A DNA stretch of 64,000 nucleotides from Ianthella basta (GCA_964019415.1 OZ025868.1:7434046-7498045), one strand, 5' to 3'; counted from the first letter of the stretch, positions 24,098-37,240 are shown. Translations and numbers: made by a program. Notes: generated from the sequence alone by a model not told the origin.

Positions 24098-25294
24098 AAA
24101 ACACAACACATTGCTTACGAGAATGGTGTCATGCAACAAGATGACTAATAGATAATATTGTCTGAATATGCTGTAAGAATAATTATGTTATGCCTACTCT
24201 GTAATCTTATCTGGAAAGGATAATGTTGACTGTTATACAAGCTTAAGTTCCCCAAAATTTTAAGGCATCTGCATCGATCAGTACAATATGGGTGTATTCA
24301 TTTCACCAGCATGCAAGTATTCCAAACTTTACAACCCAATTAATATTGCCCAAATGAATGGCATCTCCAAATCTGGGACAACATCAATACATTATATAGC
24401 AATACGTGTCAGTCTCATGAGTGATATGAGGTGAGTGATTAAGATATGTCTTGTTCTTTTTTTACAATATTGGGTTTTATATATTGGCCGTTAAATGATT
24501 ATTTGTTTATGCCATTTACATATGCGTACAAGATTTTCATGTACACATACGTATATGCACAACAATTACATATGGTCAATGACTGCTCACTTCACCATAC
24601 TGTGCATGAGTGCATGTACTGGTTAATACTACGACAGCAGTCTGACTGCTGGGGAAGGTGATCGGTGAAGCTGAATCAGAATTTGAAATTCATTAATGAT
24701 CATGAGTCACAGCATCATGCTGGCAAACTCGCATTGACAATCACAGAGTTTAAGAAGATATGGTTTACATACTGTATCGTGCATGCTGTAATGACAATTA
24801 AGACATAATTATTGCAGAATGCTATGATCATGCACTGTGCATGTCTCCATTTCTTTGGTAAACACACCCTGACAACAGTATATACTCATAGTATTATTCA
24901 TAGGTTGTAGGGTGCATGCAGGCTGATCATGTAATGTGTATACTTGACCTTGCAATTGCTTATGTGGTAGGTCAGTAATACTGCCAGTGAAGGGTCCCAA
25001 AGGTGCAGCTCCAAAACAACGGTCGCCAAGAACTGTATTTACAGTTACAGATACAGTTTATGTACTGCCCATGCACCACTAACAGTATTTCCCTTTAACC
25101 AATGAATCTCATTACTCTCAAACCACTGATTGTGTCAGCCAATTGCAATCCACCTTATATATTAGGTATGTTGGCTGATGCAATCAGCACTCAGATTACA
25201 TAAGGGTTTGAGGGAATCTCCTCTTGTGGTTAGACACAACACGATAAAAAATACTTTAAAATGCTAGCTAGAGTATTACACATATAATCCTGAG
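24098..25294. other. R4 3' flank shared with R2
   Basis: No gene. Close copy of 10776-11932, ending at the F3 exon. This fixes R4-F3 and R2-F3 as products of one duplication. Confidence 0.6.
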
Positions 25295-25687
25295 ATGTTA
25301 CAAAGCTGCTAGTACTGTTTTTCATTGGCACTACAACAATCCAGTTGTGTAGCTGTGTCCAACGTCGACGTCCTGAGCTGGTGCTGCTCACAGGAAGTTC
25401 ACAAAGTGGAGGGACCGTCTGTCCAGGGGAAACAGTGCAACTGAAGTGCATCTTCCCTGAAGGGAAGATAACCTTAGGGTGGTATGTAAATAATTCTCAA
25501 CGACCTTATGCTGTTGACTATTTAGCAGAAGACCTTCCTGGTCACAATGCCACAACACCGTTTGGAAACTTCACTATTGTGAGCATCTTTAAGGAGGAGT
25601 CCTTCAGAGGCATCTTCAGCTGTGCTGTGGACATCCCTAGTCCAGGAAGGGATGTACAGAGTAATTCAGTGGAGGTTTGGTTCAAAG
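25295..25687 (+). pseudogene. F3: signal peptide + Ig exon, 1-nt frameshift near start
   Basis: A GT donor follows at 25688 (AAAG|GTATAT, phase 1). The open part encodes LCSCVQRRRPELV and then an Ig-like domain: VCPGETVQLKC (B-strand Cys), LGWYVNN (Trp), GIFSCAVD (F-strand Cys), SNSVEVWFKG. The first ATG (25295) is out of frame by one base relative to the Ig. The copy at 11933 has an extra C (AAGCCTGCTT against AAGCTGCT) that gives an unbroken signal peptide. So this copy has lost its signal peptide frame unless another start is used. No downstream F3 exons are identified. Confidence 0.6.
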
Positions 25688-25809
25688 GTATATAATATAC
25701 CTGCATGCATGCATATTATTATGCTATAGAGCGTAGAGTGTTTACACTGCTGACGATTGACAAGCATACAAAATGACATAGCAATTCACAAACAAGAATC
25801 TTTCTTATT

Positions 25810-25990
25810 TACAACATAGTACATGCACACACACCACAACACACACACAACCACACATACACACACATACCGTTAACACACACACAACAACAACAACGAA
25901 AAACACACATGCACTCACACATGCACACACATGCACACTCGCACACAAACACACACGCACACATGTACACACACACACACACACACACAT
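25810..25990. repeat. Imperfect (AC)n tract
   Basis: AC-rich with AAC and CAT interruptions, pure at 25968-25988. Confidence 0.9.
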
Positions 25991-26368
25991 ACATACATAC
26001 ACCACATGACATTATGCATACCTACCGAACATTCCTACAGTCTGCACTGTACAGAATGCCTGACATACCACATGCATAGTGCACACTGTATGCATGATCG
26101 GACTTACAGGCATACAATATATACAAAATGCCTATAATAATTATTCTCCTATCCCAGTGTGTTAATGTCTACAAATCTGACTCACATATAAATGAAAATG
26201 GCAACTGTGCATGATTTACACCAACACACACACAAACACAAACACATATAAATACACATGCATACACACACACAGTACTCTCTCTTACACACACATACAC
26301 ACATAACACACTTGCAATTAAACGAATGTTGATGAGCACATTCAAAATGGCCATCACATCTTTCTCAC

Positions 26369-26570
26369 CTATTGCTAATCCACTGCTGAGAGGTGACATT
26401 TTCCCAGTGCTGACCTCCACACTGGACACACGCACCTCATACTCCTCACCAAGCAACACATCCTGTAGTGTGACTGTCCTGTTGTCCCTGACACTCATTT
26501 CATGGAATTCAAATTCAGTCACATGTTTATGATACACAATGAACTGGAGGTCACTGCCCTCTCCACTAAC
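26369..26570 (-). CDS. F2 FN3 C-terminal-half exon, intact
   Basis: A clean minus-strand exon of 202 nt (phase 0 in, phase 1 out): acceptor CCAG, then VSGEGSDLQF, HEMSVRDNRTVTLQDV, LLGEEYEVRVSSVEV, STGKMSPLSSGLAI, donor GTGAGA. It is the reference for the damaged copies. No first-half exon or signal-peptide exon lies within 1.5 kb to its right. It is therefore an orphan exon unless it splices over a long distance. Confidence 0.6.
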
Positions 26571-27844
<1,274 letters not shown>

Positions 27845-27885
27845 TACACATGTGAGTAGTACTGTTCATGACCCCATTTCGCACC

Positions 27886-27903
27886 TTTGAACCATGGTTC
27901 AGA
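27886..27903 (+). promoter_or_regulatory. Palindrome, R5 promoter
   Basis: TTTGAACCATGGTTCAGA, one base from the perfect form, 118 bp before the ATG. Confidence 0.4.
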
Positions 27904-27976
27904 TATACAACACAAAGTCATGCATTTTCAGTGCACCGGCTGCCACTGAATCAATTACACATGCTGCCATAACAGG

Positions 27977-27982
27977 TATAAA
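27977..27982 (+). promoter_or_regulatory. TATA box of R5
   Basis: TATAAACACC, 44 bp before the ATG at 28021. Confidence 0.6.
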
Positions 27983-28020
27983 CACCTAATGTAGTTGTAG
28001 TAGCTTCCACAGCACATAAG

Positions 28021-30776
28021 ATGTCTTCTGTACTTGCCTACTATGCAGCAGTGACCCTCTTCCTTGTGTGCCCCAGAGCAAGTGTTTCGAATGGGAATCC
28101 CAACTTGGTATTGGCTCCAACTGTAGAGCTACTGGACAACAGGAGCACTTACTGCCTTGGAGAAACAGCTCACATCAGGTGCAACATTACTGGGTCAGGG
28201 AATGGCTCTGGTGTAGTCTATGACTGGATTATCGACAATGTTGACTATAACCCAACAACCATTGCAAGCCGTAAACCTGGCCATACTGTGAGCAGCTCTG
28301 ATCGATTTGTATTGCAAGTGCATCAGATTAAAGTTTACAGTGCAAACTACAGCTGTATCGTAAGAGTAGCGGGAAGCACTCCCCAAAGCAGAGCTAATTA
28401 TAAACTGATAGCATTTGCAGGTAAGTATTGTAAGTCATTCAGCAGGTTGATCATGAACTGGATGGTCCATTAATATATTATTGATACAAATCATGTTTAC
28501 AGAGAAAATTTTTCCAACTCTAACTGCCGCTTGTGCCAACGCAACAAGTAATTCAGTTACTGTACTGATGAAGGAGACAAACAAATGTAGCCCAGCAAAG
28601 GTGTACGTGACAACTGGCGACATCAACTGCTTTGCAACTGGGCTTAATCTCTACCTGTGTGCTGGTCTGCAGCCAAAGACAACTTACACCATATCAGCCA
28701 TTGCCACCACCAGGAGTGGCAATGGATCAGTACTGAAGACAACACTGGGCACAATTGTGTGCACTACTGGTGAGTGTGAGTGTATTCAGAAGGCCATAAT
28801 ATAATTATCTGTGCTAGCAAAACATCCCTGTAAGTTAGCTATATAACAGAGATGAGACTCAACCTAGATATATGAACATACATGCATAATTATACATAGT
28901 ATGCAGTAGCTATACAAATCATAAACAATGCATGCAGCATGGCATGCAGCCTACCTGACAATGACAAAACAATAACATTTACCTCTGGCTATATAGGTAT
29001 TGATAGATGCATCTCCATGAAAAGTATGTGCACCTTCACACCTAGTGAGCTTCACAAGGAGGATATGATTAATATAATTATGTAGTTGTTTTGTTGTATA
29101 GTTGTTATGTTTGTAGTTGTAATTATTTTTTGCATTACTGTGCACAGCTAGCAATACACTTTAATCCCCACTGTCACACTGCCACATATATAGCTACGCA
29201 TACTTGCTGCCAGTTCCATGATAAAACATGCGTTATGTACCAGCTGCAGGTTAGCTACTAGCTGTCGGTTGCATCAAGCTACAGCTAGTACATACAGTAA
29301 TATGCATAACAGCTAAGAGTGTAAAAGTTGTTTTGCGGCAGGTCCAATTAAGGCATGAGTGCAGCTGTCTGTAACAATGGAGTACCTCCCCCAGGCCATG
29401 TACACACACATGCATATCTCACAGCCATAAGTATACTCCTTCCAGGTTGGTGCATTTCAAGTATAGGCCCATATAGGGACATATTAATCCATTGTGTGCA
29501 AAGGTACAATTTACATGGAACATTGCATAACAGAGATCTTTGGTTGAAATTGAAGTCCTCAAACTTTCTCTGTACAGGAAATGACATAAGACTAGAAATA
29601 CAGTTATTAAATATATGGTTCCTGGAAATTTGATGTGATATGATAATTTGGTCTAGGCTGTCCTATAGCTGTGCATGCTTTGGACATCCCTAGTCTTGGA
29701 AGGGCAGTCCACAGAAATTCAGTGGGAGTTTTGTTTGAAGCTGAGCAATCATGATTTTTGTGTAATAGATTACTATTATGAATGTATAAGTATAAATCCC
29801 TTTCCTTAAGATAGAAAATTGCATACCTTGCATTGCTTGCAGACACAGAATGTGATGGTATCACAGCAAGTACTCACATATTATATTTTCCCACAGTGAC
29901 TCCATTAATTACATGATATACAGTGGCTGTGAATTATACCAATTAACAGGTGCAGAAGGGAGACAGTATAGGCTGTCGTGAAAGTTATTGGGAATGCTGA
30001 GTTGATTAAGTGTAGCTTAATCCCTCCTTTGGATGACCGAGCATACCAAGAAAAACTTGTCAATTCAATGTAATGTTAACAACACTGTTTTGTATGCCTG
30101 ACGTAGCCTGTGATATACTGTAATATAATAAGTTATAATGCATTTCAATTAGCATGGCTTTTATATATATAAATCATGCAGGTTCGGAGCAACCAACATC
30201 AAGTGCATCACAACACACACTGATTGCTAGTAAGGAGTCCAATTGATTACGCATTACTATGCATATCTGCTGCATTTTAACTTGCTATAACAATGTGCAT
30301 GTCATCATGGTCAATTTGCCCGTTTCTGTTCTTTGTATGCATACCTACAAAACACAGTAGGAACGTGTTCAGGATCAGTTGTCATAGTATCTGTTCTTCT
30401 TGTTGCTACGGTGACTATTGTTCGATGCAAGAGAATGCAAGTCTGTCCAGATGTACCTGATAAAGGTATAACATATACAATTAGTGCAATTCACTGATCT
30501 GAGAAGATACATGCTGAGAGGCGTGCAACATGTACATGGTTATATTCAATGGCATTCAACTGAGCAATAATTAATTATAGTTAATTTTGTTACTTATGGA
30601 CACTATATATGTTCCATGGTTTATACACAGAGTCATCTGGTGCTGGTGATGCACAAGATGATCGAACTGAAGCAGCAACTGAGCCACGTCACCTCCAACC
30701 CAATCCTTCCTACTGCTCCATTGAAATGATGAAGAAAACACAACACATTGCTTACGAGAATGTGACCATGCAATAA
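28021..30776 (+). CDS. R5: Ig-FN3 receptor, type A TM with complete tail alpha
   Basis: Exons: 28021-28420, 28503-28769, 30182-30229, 30358-30465, 30631-30776. All are phase 1, giving 322 residues. Signal peptide, Ig (HIRCN, YDWII, NYSC), FN3 and stalk (SEQPTSSASQHT) are intact. The type A TM is followed by RCKRMQVCPDVPDK. The tail keeps both motifs, NPSYCSI and IAYENV, ending VTMQ. Its tail exon begins ESSGAGDAQDD, the form found with type B TMs (R2, R4), not ESAVDAEDD as in R1 and R3. R5 therefore looks like a chimera with a crossover in the last intron. That intron also switches from the R1-like to the R2-like sequence. Intron 2 carries the F3 relic. Confidence 0.82.
29670..29740 (+). pseudogene. 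Relic of F3 Ig exon inside R5 intron 2
   Basis: Counterpart of 18119-18190: TTTGGACATCCCTAG and AATTCAGTGGGAGTTTTG match the 3' end of the F3 Ig exon. Not coding. Confidence 0.5.
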
Positions 30777-31500
30777 GGTGACTAATGGATAATACTGTCT
30801 GAATATGCTGTAAAAATATGTTTTGCCTACTCTGTAATCTTATCTGGAAAGGATAATGTTGACAGTTGTAAAATTTCTCCGGAATTTCAGGCATCTGTCT
30901 TGATCAGTACAATATGGGTACGTATATTCACTTTACCAGCATATTACAGTATTCAAAACTTCACAAACTAATAATTATTAATATTAACCAAATGAATGGC
31001 ATCTCGAAATCTGGGACAACATCAATACATTATATAGCAATACATGTCAGTCTTATGAGTGATATTTATATATGAGGTGAGTGATTAAGATATGTCTTGG
31101 GTTTTTTCAATTTTGGGTTCTATATATTGGCTGTTAAATGAATATTAGTTTATGCCATGTACATATGCGTACAAGACTTTGCATGTACACATACGTACAT
31201 GAACAACAATTACACACACACACATGTACACACGCACACATGCACACACACACACCCATACACACACAAGGGGAAGGACATTTCCTTATTAATGACAACA
31301 TTACAAAAACAAGGAAATGGATTCAGTGAGTATACTAGTGGTTGCCAGCATGCTGAGGGACGTATGGCACAGTAAACAACTGTTTCAGACTCATGCAGAG
31401 AGTTTGAACATGCACAGGCATACAAATTAATTAGCTATCATGCAGTGGGGTCAATGAGTTTAGCATGCATGCAAGGTTAGCTACTAGTTCTGTAGTGCCC
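30777..31500. other. R5 3' flank
   Basis: No gene. 30777-31200 follows the R2/R4 3' flank, then an AC-rich patch at 31211-31268. From ~31480 the transposon cluster begins. Confidence 0.5.
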
Positions 31501-32085
31501 ATACGGTATGGGACTCCCAGATGACTGTGCTGATAACCTCGCTAGTTAGCATCTTCTGGGCTTCGGGGCTGAGTTGGGTGAGGGCAAAGAAGTGTTGAAG
31601 ACACCTGTTGTCGACGAAGCCCCTGCAGCCAATCCTGATGGTGGAGAGTGAGGCTTGCACTCCCCTCCCATGTGCTTGCTCCACGAGGTGCATGCAGGTA
31701 CTTGCTCTCCTTCCTGATCCTGGCAGCAGAGAAGTTGGATTCCCAACAGATGGAGCTGTCCAGGAGAATGGACTACCAGGTTGGGCCTCAGGTCTGTTGG
31801 TACATCAGTGGGCAGGATGTAGGGATACCCAGGCAAGTCAGCCACAACTGTGGTTCCCGGTGGGAGGTGTTGCTGTAGGTGTTTGTGGGGGATTTGCAGA
31901 ACACAGTCGTGACGTTTGTTGTATCTGCCACATTGCAAAGCAGCTTGATAGTGACTGAGTACATGTGCCAGGGTTTGCTTGCAGTGATTCCCAATCTTGC
32001 AGCAGATTGCATGTGCACAGATCAGATGGCAACTTCCTCTATCTGCATAGATTGGAGTTGTGAGGCAGGGAGTCCACTGATGCAA
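31500..32085 (-). pseudogene. Retroelement ORF remnant (minus strand)
   Basis: An open minus-strand frame of ~180 codons. The pattern CCKIGNHCKQTLAHVLSHY and then ALQCGRYNKRHDCVLQ resembles the region following reverse transcriptase in LINE-like elements of marine invertebrates, a Cys/His cluster and a GR-x-x-x-RHD motif. The catalytic part of the polymerase is absent. The end near 31546 is rich in Ser/Pro, probably out of the original frame. The family is recognised by pattern, not by search. Confidence 0.45.
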
Positions 32086-32146
32086 CCATGATTGCTAAAG
32101 GCAAGCAGGTTCAGAGCTTGGTTACAGTGGAGCTCCATAGCTCACC

Positions 32147-32355
32147 ATAAAACAAGCAACAGCAACACAACACCATGGTGAACCACATTGCCGTGACGTT
32201 CACTATGCATTCCCAATTTTCTTGTACAGCTAGCTACATGGGCCCAAATGTCTAGCTAGCTAGTCCCATGTAGCTACTAGGAAATTAGGAATGCATAGCA
32301 AACTTCATGGCAATGTGGCTCACCATGGTGTTGAGTTGCTGTTGCTTGTTTTTAT
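32147..32355. repeat. Palindromic element
   Basis: The outer arms ATAAAACAAGCAACAGCAAC and the inverse GTTGCTGTTGCTTGTTTTTAT extend through CACCATGGTG and ATTCC-CAATTTTC to a ~60-bp centre with GCTAGCTAC words. Total ~209 bp with some mismatches. It fits a foldback or MITE. Confidence 0.75.
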
Positions 32356-32587
32356 GCTTTTTCTGCTGGCCATTCCTAAATCCCTCTTAATTCTAAAGGA
32401 GTTTTTATACACTAGTTTGTACAGTTTTTGCATATCCAAAGGACTATGGTTACATTAGATTGATACCAGCGCTGACTAATACCCCTTCCTTAAATTAGCT
32501 GAAGATTGTCCACAGCATCGAGCACAGTTATGCCTCTTTAGATGAAGCGGCTGCCGTGTACCGTACGGTATATTACCAGGTATACCA

Positions 32588-33430
32588 TAGTCTCGCGTAG
32601 CCAGACCGCTTTCTCCCCTCCATTTTTTATAAAATGACGTCATAGGGGAGGGAGAAAGGGTCTGGAGGATCTCCTATACACGACCTGTTCCACCCACGCG
32701 TGATTGTTTACTTAACACCTTAGGGGATAAGTGGTTTGCAGTCAGCATCGCAATGTGTTATTCGGACTTATTCCAGCTGCAGTTCCAACAAAATGGAGGC
32801 GAAATGGTGCTGCTTCTGCAAGCGATCTTGGACAGACAGGAGGAACTACCTAAGACTGTTCGTACTGCTAGCGAGTCTCTTCGCCGTACAATTATCGCCA
32901 ACAGTGAGAACCTGTTATCTGCAATGCTAGACCTGCAGCAGGCGTTCGAGGAAAAGAGTGTGGTTAGTAAAGGATGCCGACAATCTTTTATAAACTTCGA
33001 GAAGAAAAGCCAGGAGGTAGAAGCGCTCGGAGAGCTGGAATCAGCCCATAAATAAGGGACTTCACGAATCCAGTTGGAAGCGATACAAACACTTCCCGTC
33101 CACCTACAAACTCCACGATGGCTTTTAGTTGCTCTGACTTCAGCTCCACAAATCCTGCGTCCATCGCCGCTCTACGCGCTACCTCCTCAATCGCAGCTAT
33201 ACCAGCGAGCGCCATTATCCTCTTCTCCCTCCCTCAACACACATGTCTTCACGCCCGCGGTTCACACCTACCACGACTTCAAAGCGCTAGTTTTGCATTC
33301 CTTTGTCGGACGTTCCCACGGACATTGAACGGGTCGTGTATAGGAGACCTCCAGACCGGTCTCCCTCCCCTATGACGTCATTTTATAAAAATGGAGGCGA
33401 GAAAGCGGTCTGGCTATATACGCGAGACTA
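32588..33430. mobile_element. 843-bp element, TAGTCTCG ends, 9-bp target duplication
   Basis: Flanked on both sides by GGTATACCA (32579-32587 and 33431-33439). The terminal inverted repeats start TAGTCTCGCGTA and run ~100 bp, with CTCCATTTTT and TGACGTCAT words mirrored. A 9-bp target duplication with long terminal repeats is the signature of Mutator-like (MULE) elements. No transposase is present, so it is non-autonomous. It contains a plus frame (32753-33055) of unknown, helix-rich character and a minus RecQ-like fragment. Confidence 0.75.
32988..33215 (-). pseudogene. RecQ-like helicase N-terminal fragment in element
   Basis: The minus frame reads ELKSEQLKAIVEFVGGREVF and then VSLPTGFVKSLIYGLIP. 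This is the Q-motif plus Walker A block of a RecQ/SF2 DNA helicase (usual form LPTGxGKS). The second Gly is Val, so the nucleotide-binding loop is broken. Only this block is present. It is probably a captured host or transposon fragment. Confidence 0.5.
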
Positions 33431-33449
33431 GGTATACCAGCGCAACAAA

Positions 33450-34560
33450 ATGGCCTTAGTTGCCAACTCTCAACCCCACGCCGCATTCTGTGCTTTCACT
33501 CATGGGATCGTGAACAAATGGAGGTACCTGCTCAGGACTACTGGACAGACTGAAGATAGTCTACAGCCATTGGAAGATGCCATAAGACACAAGTTTGCCC
33601 CTGCTGTAACAGGACATTCGCAGTTTAGTGAGAATGAACGACAGATACTGTCACTTCCAGCAAGAATGGGGGGCTCAATATCTGCATCCCAAAGGAATTG
33701 GCCAAAGAGGAGTATGTGAACTCAGTTACGGCAACAGAACCACTAGTGTGAGCTGTCTCTGAGCAGAGGGGAGAGGCAATGGACGAATGTGCAAATGAAA
33801 TGACAAAAATTAGAAACAACATCAAGAACAAGAAAAAGAAGCACATACAAGAGAGGACAGAAGCAATCCAAGACCATGCCTCAGGCAACATGAAGCTGGC
33901 AATGGATCTTGGAAAAGAAACAGGTGCCTCCAGGTGGCTTAGTGTTCTGCCCATTGATGAGTTTGTTTTTTTCTGCATAAGGGAGCCTTCTGGGATGCTG
34001 TTGCCCTGAGGTACGGGTGGCAACTGCCCAATCTGCCGAAGACATGTGTGTGTGGCAAGAGTCTCACAGTCGAGCACGCATTCACCTGTCCCACTGGAGG
34101 ACTGCCAACAGTGCGACACAACGATCTAAGAGACCTCACTGCAGATCTCATGACTGAAGTATGTCACAATGTGGGCACTGAGCCTGAATTGCAACCCCTG
34201 TCAGGGGAAATGTTGAATGGTCATTCTGCCAACTGTCAAGATGGAGCTAGAGTCGACATCAGGGTAGAGGGATTCTGCATGGGTCAGGTCCCAAGATGCA
34301 TTTTTTGATGTAAGGGTTTTTAACCCATTTGCATCCCGGAACTGCTCCCAGAGCCTCGATGCCACCTACCAACGCCATGAGAAAGAAAAGAGAAGAAGCT
34401 ATGAACAGCGCATCCGGGAAGTTGAACACGGTTCATTCACTCCTCTTGTTGTCGCAGCAACAGGAGGAATGGGGAAAGCAGCCCAGGTGACCTACAAGAG
34501 ACTGGTATATCATTGCTGGCAACAAAAAGAGATCAACCATACGGCCAAACGATGAACACT
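33450..34560 (+). pseudogene. Non-LTR-type retroelement ORF fragment, frameshifted
   Basis: Plus-strand pieces join over frameshifts. 33450-33719 carries HAAFCAFTHGIVNKWRYLL and QPLEDAIRHKFAPAVTG. 33779-33980 is Lys-rich and then ETGASRWLSVLPIDE. 34048-34308 carries CVCGKSLTVEHAFTCPTGG, HNDLRDLTADLMTEVCHNV and QPLSGE. 34300-34550 carries DVRVFNPFASRN. This order is typical of the C-terminal part of a reverse-transcriptase polyprotein common in cnidarian and sponge genomes, ending in a Cys/His finger-like segment. The RT core is missing, with at least two frameshifts. Confidence 0.6.
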
Positions 34561-35689
34561 ATCAGGTGCATGATCAGCTTCTCCTTGCTAAAGTCCCAGA
34601 TTAGATGTATTAGGGGTTCCAGATCATCCAAGGGTCATGCAATCAGGACCCCAATCAATGTGATTGCCAGTGAGGGGCGTGTCCCCTCCATCTAATTTAA
34701 ACAATGAACTTTAGAGAATGATAGATATCTAGAACTTCTATTTCCATTATCATTCTTATATTATATCATTTTTCAGGGCAGTGCGCATGTGTGCCCTATG
34801 TATTAGAAGATGGCACTTCATAGTTGTCTGGAAAAAAATGGCGGCATTGGGGTATCTTTAATACACGGGGAGGACAAATTTCCTGCCCGCTCCAGTGCTG
34901 TACTTGTCAGATTGCCACCGGCGCTCAGATCCTAGTCCTTGACCTACCGTATTTGTCCGTATAGAGGCCGGGTTCGAATAGAGGCCGGGTCTCGAATAGT
35001 GGCCGGGGGTCAGGAGGCCAGTACATTAATAGAGGCCGGGTCCGAATAGTGGCTGGGTCTCAAATAGTGGCCGGTTTCGCCGCAATCGACACGGAATGCC
35101 TCTCGATCGACGATTTTGTGCTCCTTAGCAAGTGCAAGTCGCTCGTCACACTTCACAGTTGCCAAGGATCATCAGAGTTGCAAGAGCGATGTCTAAAACA
35201 GAAAGTCGTAAGGTAGGAGAAGGGGTTTCCGAACAAGACGGGTTTCCGAACAGGGCGCCGCGTTTCGCCTGCACGCAGTAGAACAGCTTCCGTTTCTGTA
35301 TGCAGTTAGCACAAGAGTCAATGTATAAACTGACACAACGAGAAGCTGTTCCTTCGAATGCAGTCGGAGCGCGGCACAGTGTTCGGAAACCCCATCTTAT
35401 TCGGAAACCCCTTACGATGTCTCCTTCAAGTTGAAAGCCGTTGAGTGCGCAGAGAAGACGACCAAGGAATCCGCTGCCGCCTTATACACGTGGTGGCCTC
35501 TAACAACGCTCTCTTTCATGACAGAACTAGTCGCGTGCGAATCTTGACTTGCAGTCATTCTCCCTATGCGCGGAGCCATACTATATACCACTGATTTTAT
35601 ATTGGAAACAAGGCCAAGTATTAGAAAAAATATTTTAATAGAAGCCGGGCCCGAATAGAAGCCGGGCTCGAATAGAGGCCGGGTCGAAA

Positions 35690-36483
35690 TAGTCTCGTCC
35701 CCAGCCCACTTCCGGCCGCCATTTTGCAATGGCCCGAAAAGGTGGTCTGGCGACTATGGTCGACTTTCTTGGGCCTGGAAGCCAGTTCTGATTACGCAAC
35801 ACTGGTGGGAACAGCGAGGTGTGAAATTTGTACGGGCAAGATGGAAGTGCCACGCTGTGCTGTGTGTTCCTGCAGCGTGGCAAATCCTTCTTTTTTGGAG
35901 GCGAATAGAGAGTAGCCCTTAGGTTCTCGCCTTTGCCAAGTGTACGATCGGGCTTCGAATTGCAGAAACTGAAAGTAGTAACCAGTACGTGTGTCGAACG
36001 TGCTTTTCCAAGCTGGAGAAAGGCAGCAAGGCGGAGGGAAGAGTGGCGAAGCAGAGAGACTTGCCCGCCCCTGTTGGGAGGAAAACGAAGACGTCGCGTC
36101 CCTTTAAGAAGTCCAAAATCGCCTCTTCCTGATCTGTGGGCTTCTCGTAGCCGAGTATTACGTATGCTTCCAGAATAACACTGTTCACTGCGGCCGAAGG
36201 TAGCCTTGCGCCCAATCCTGGGAAGCTCACTTCTCCCATCGAAGCTGCTCGAAGCTGCCATCTCGCTGCTAGGATAGATCTATGCTGCTAGGTAGGTGTG
36301 AACGCCAGAGGTGTGAATGTTATGCATAACATGCCACTAATGAGCTGTTGTGTAATCTGATTGGCCAGCACACATTCCTGCTGGGAATGGACTTCCGGGC
36401 CCAAGAAAGTCGACCATAGTCGCCAGACCACCTTTTCGGGCCATTGCAAAATGGCGGCCGGAAGTGGGCTGGGGACGAGACTA
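35690..36483. mobile_element. 794-bp TAGTCTCG-family element nested in the TA element
   Basis: Flanked by GGGTCGAAA on both sides (35681-35689, 36484-36492). Terminal inverted repeats of ~95 bp start TAGTCTCGTCCCCAGCCC and include CGGCCGCCATTTTGCAATGG. Same termini and 9-bp duplication as 32588-33430 but different inner arms. It contains a RecQ-like fragment on the minus strand and no transposase. Confidence 0.78.
35919..36239 (-). pseudogene. RecQ-like helicase fragment with intact Walker A
   Basis: Minus frame: GYEKPTDQEEAILDFLKGRD followed by VFVFLPTGAGKSLCFATLP. This is the Q-motif/Walker A block of RecQ-family helicases, here with GAGKS preserved. It is followed by unrelated sequence without DEAH or later motifs. 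It is a fragment, not a working helicase. It is the same protein region as in the first element although the DNA differs, so capture or inheritance is specific to this exon. Confidence 0.55.
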
Positions 36484-36544
36484 GGGTCGAAACTCCCGGG
36501 AAAGAAATAGAGGCCCGGGCCTCTATTCGGACAATACGGTAGGT

Positions 36545-37240
36545 ACGTAAGTCCTGGTACACGACTTACGTCCGTAGGTGCCCTGTGTCGAGCGCTAGGA
36601 GCGCGCAAAAATTCGGTGGGTAGAAGAATGAAAAGACAAAATGGGGTACAAGCAGCCTATGACGCTTTTCTCTTACGTGCACCCCAGGTTGCCTTTGGGT
36701 ACGCTTCCGTCGTCAATACACCAAAAGAGGTCTACCCATGGCCTTTAATTGTTCTTTGCCACTGCCGTTTGGCTAGTTTCACTAAAGCGCCCTAATACAT
36801 AAATTGCCCTGGAACCTAGGTGCCAGTTGCCCCAATGGAAACTGAGCCCCAATTGACTGCCAAATATGCCCATCAATCACTGTTATTTTATGTTATGTTT
36901 AGTATACTGTTCACATGTAGCACCACCATCCCCCTACATATCCATGTATCACTTGCCTATAGCTATATCCCCCAAATTTATCCCCATACAGTCCTTTTGT
37001 TCCCCAAAGTTGTGTTCCCCACTTTGTCCCCTCTAGTTTTTTTATCACCCTTACCTTGCCAGGGCATTCCCTAGCAATGCAGTTTCTACTGCTTAGCAAC
37101 CTGTAACCCTGTGTCCGAGGTTCTAACCCTTTTCTATCACACCATTATCACTGATCATTCCTCTGTTTTAATAATGATGTGGTCCCCCCAGATAGGGACG
37201 CCATTTTGAACCGGGCACATTCCTAAATAGACGTCACGAG
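36545..37240. other. Unique stretch between transposons and F2 block
   Basis: No gene recognised. 36820-37100 is pyrimidine-rich with many CCCC runs. 37180-37240 has CCATTTTGAA and a short GACGTCACGAGCGTGACGTC palindrome at the joint (37231-37250) where the F2 intron block (like 7110-7480) resumes. Confidence 0.45.

Larger units (their letters stand above)
34947..36539. mobile_element. TA-target element with CCGTATTTGTCCG ends, ~1.6 kb with nested insert
   Basis: Ends CCGTATTTGTCCGTATAGAG and the inverse CTCTATTCGGACAATACGG, flanked by TA on both sides (34945-34946, 36540-36541). Subterminal tandem words AATAGAGGCCGGGT occur at 34970-35075 and 35635-35690. The interior (35090-35600) has a CG-rich stretch without a recognised ORF. 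The 35690-36483 element is inserted near its right end. Confidence 0.65.

Noticed and set aside
35635..36261. 208-codon minus frame spanning the transposon terminal repeat
   Set aside because: Antisense to or out of frame with the RecQ-like block, and extends through terminal inverted repeats and GGCCGGG tandem words. A chance open frame in CG-rich sequence.
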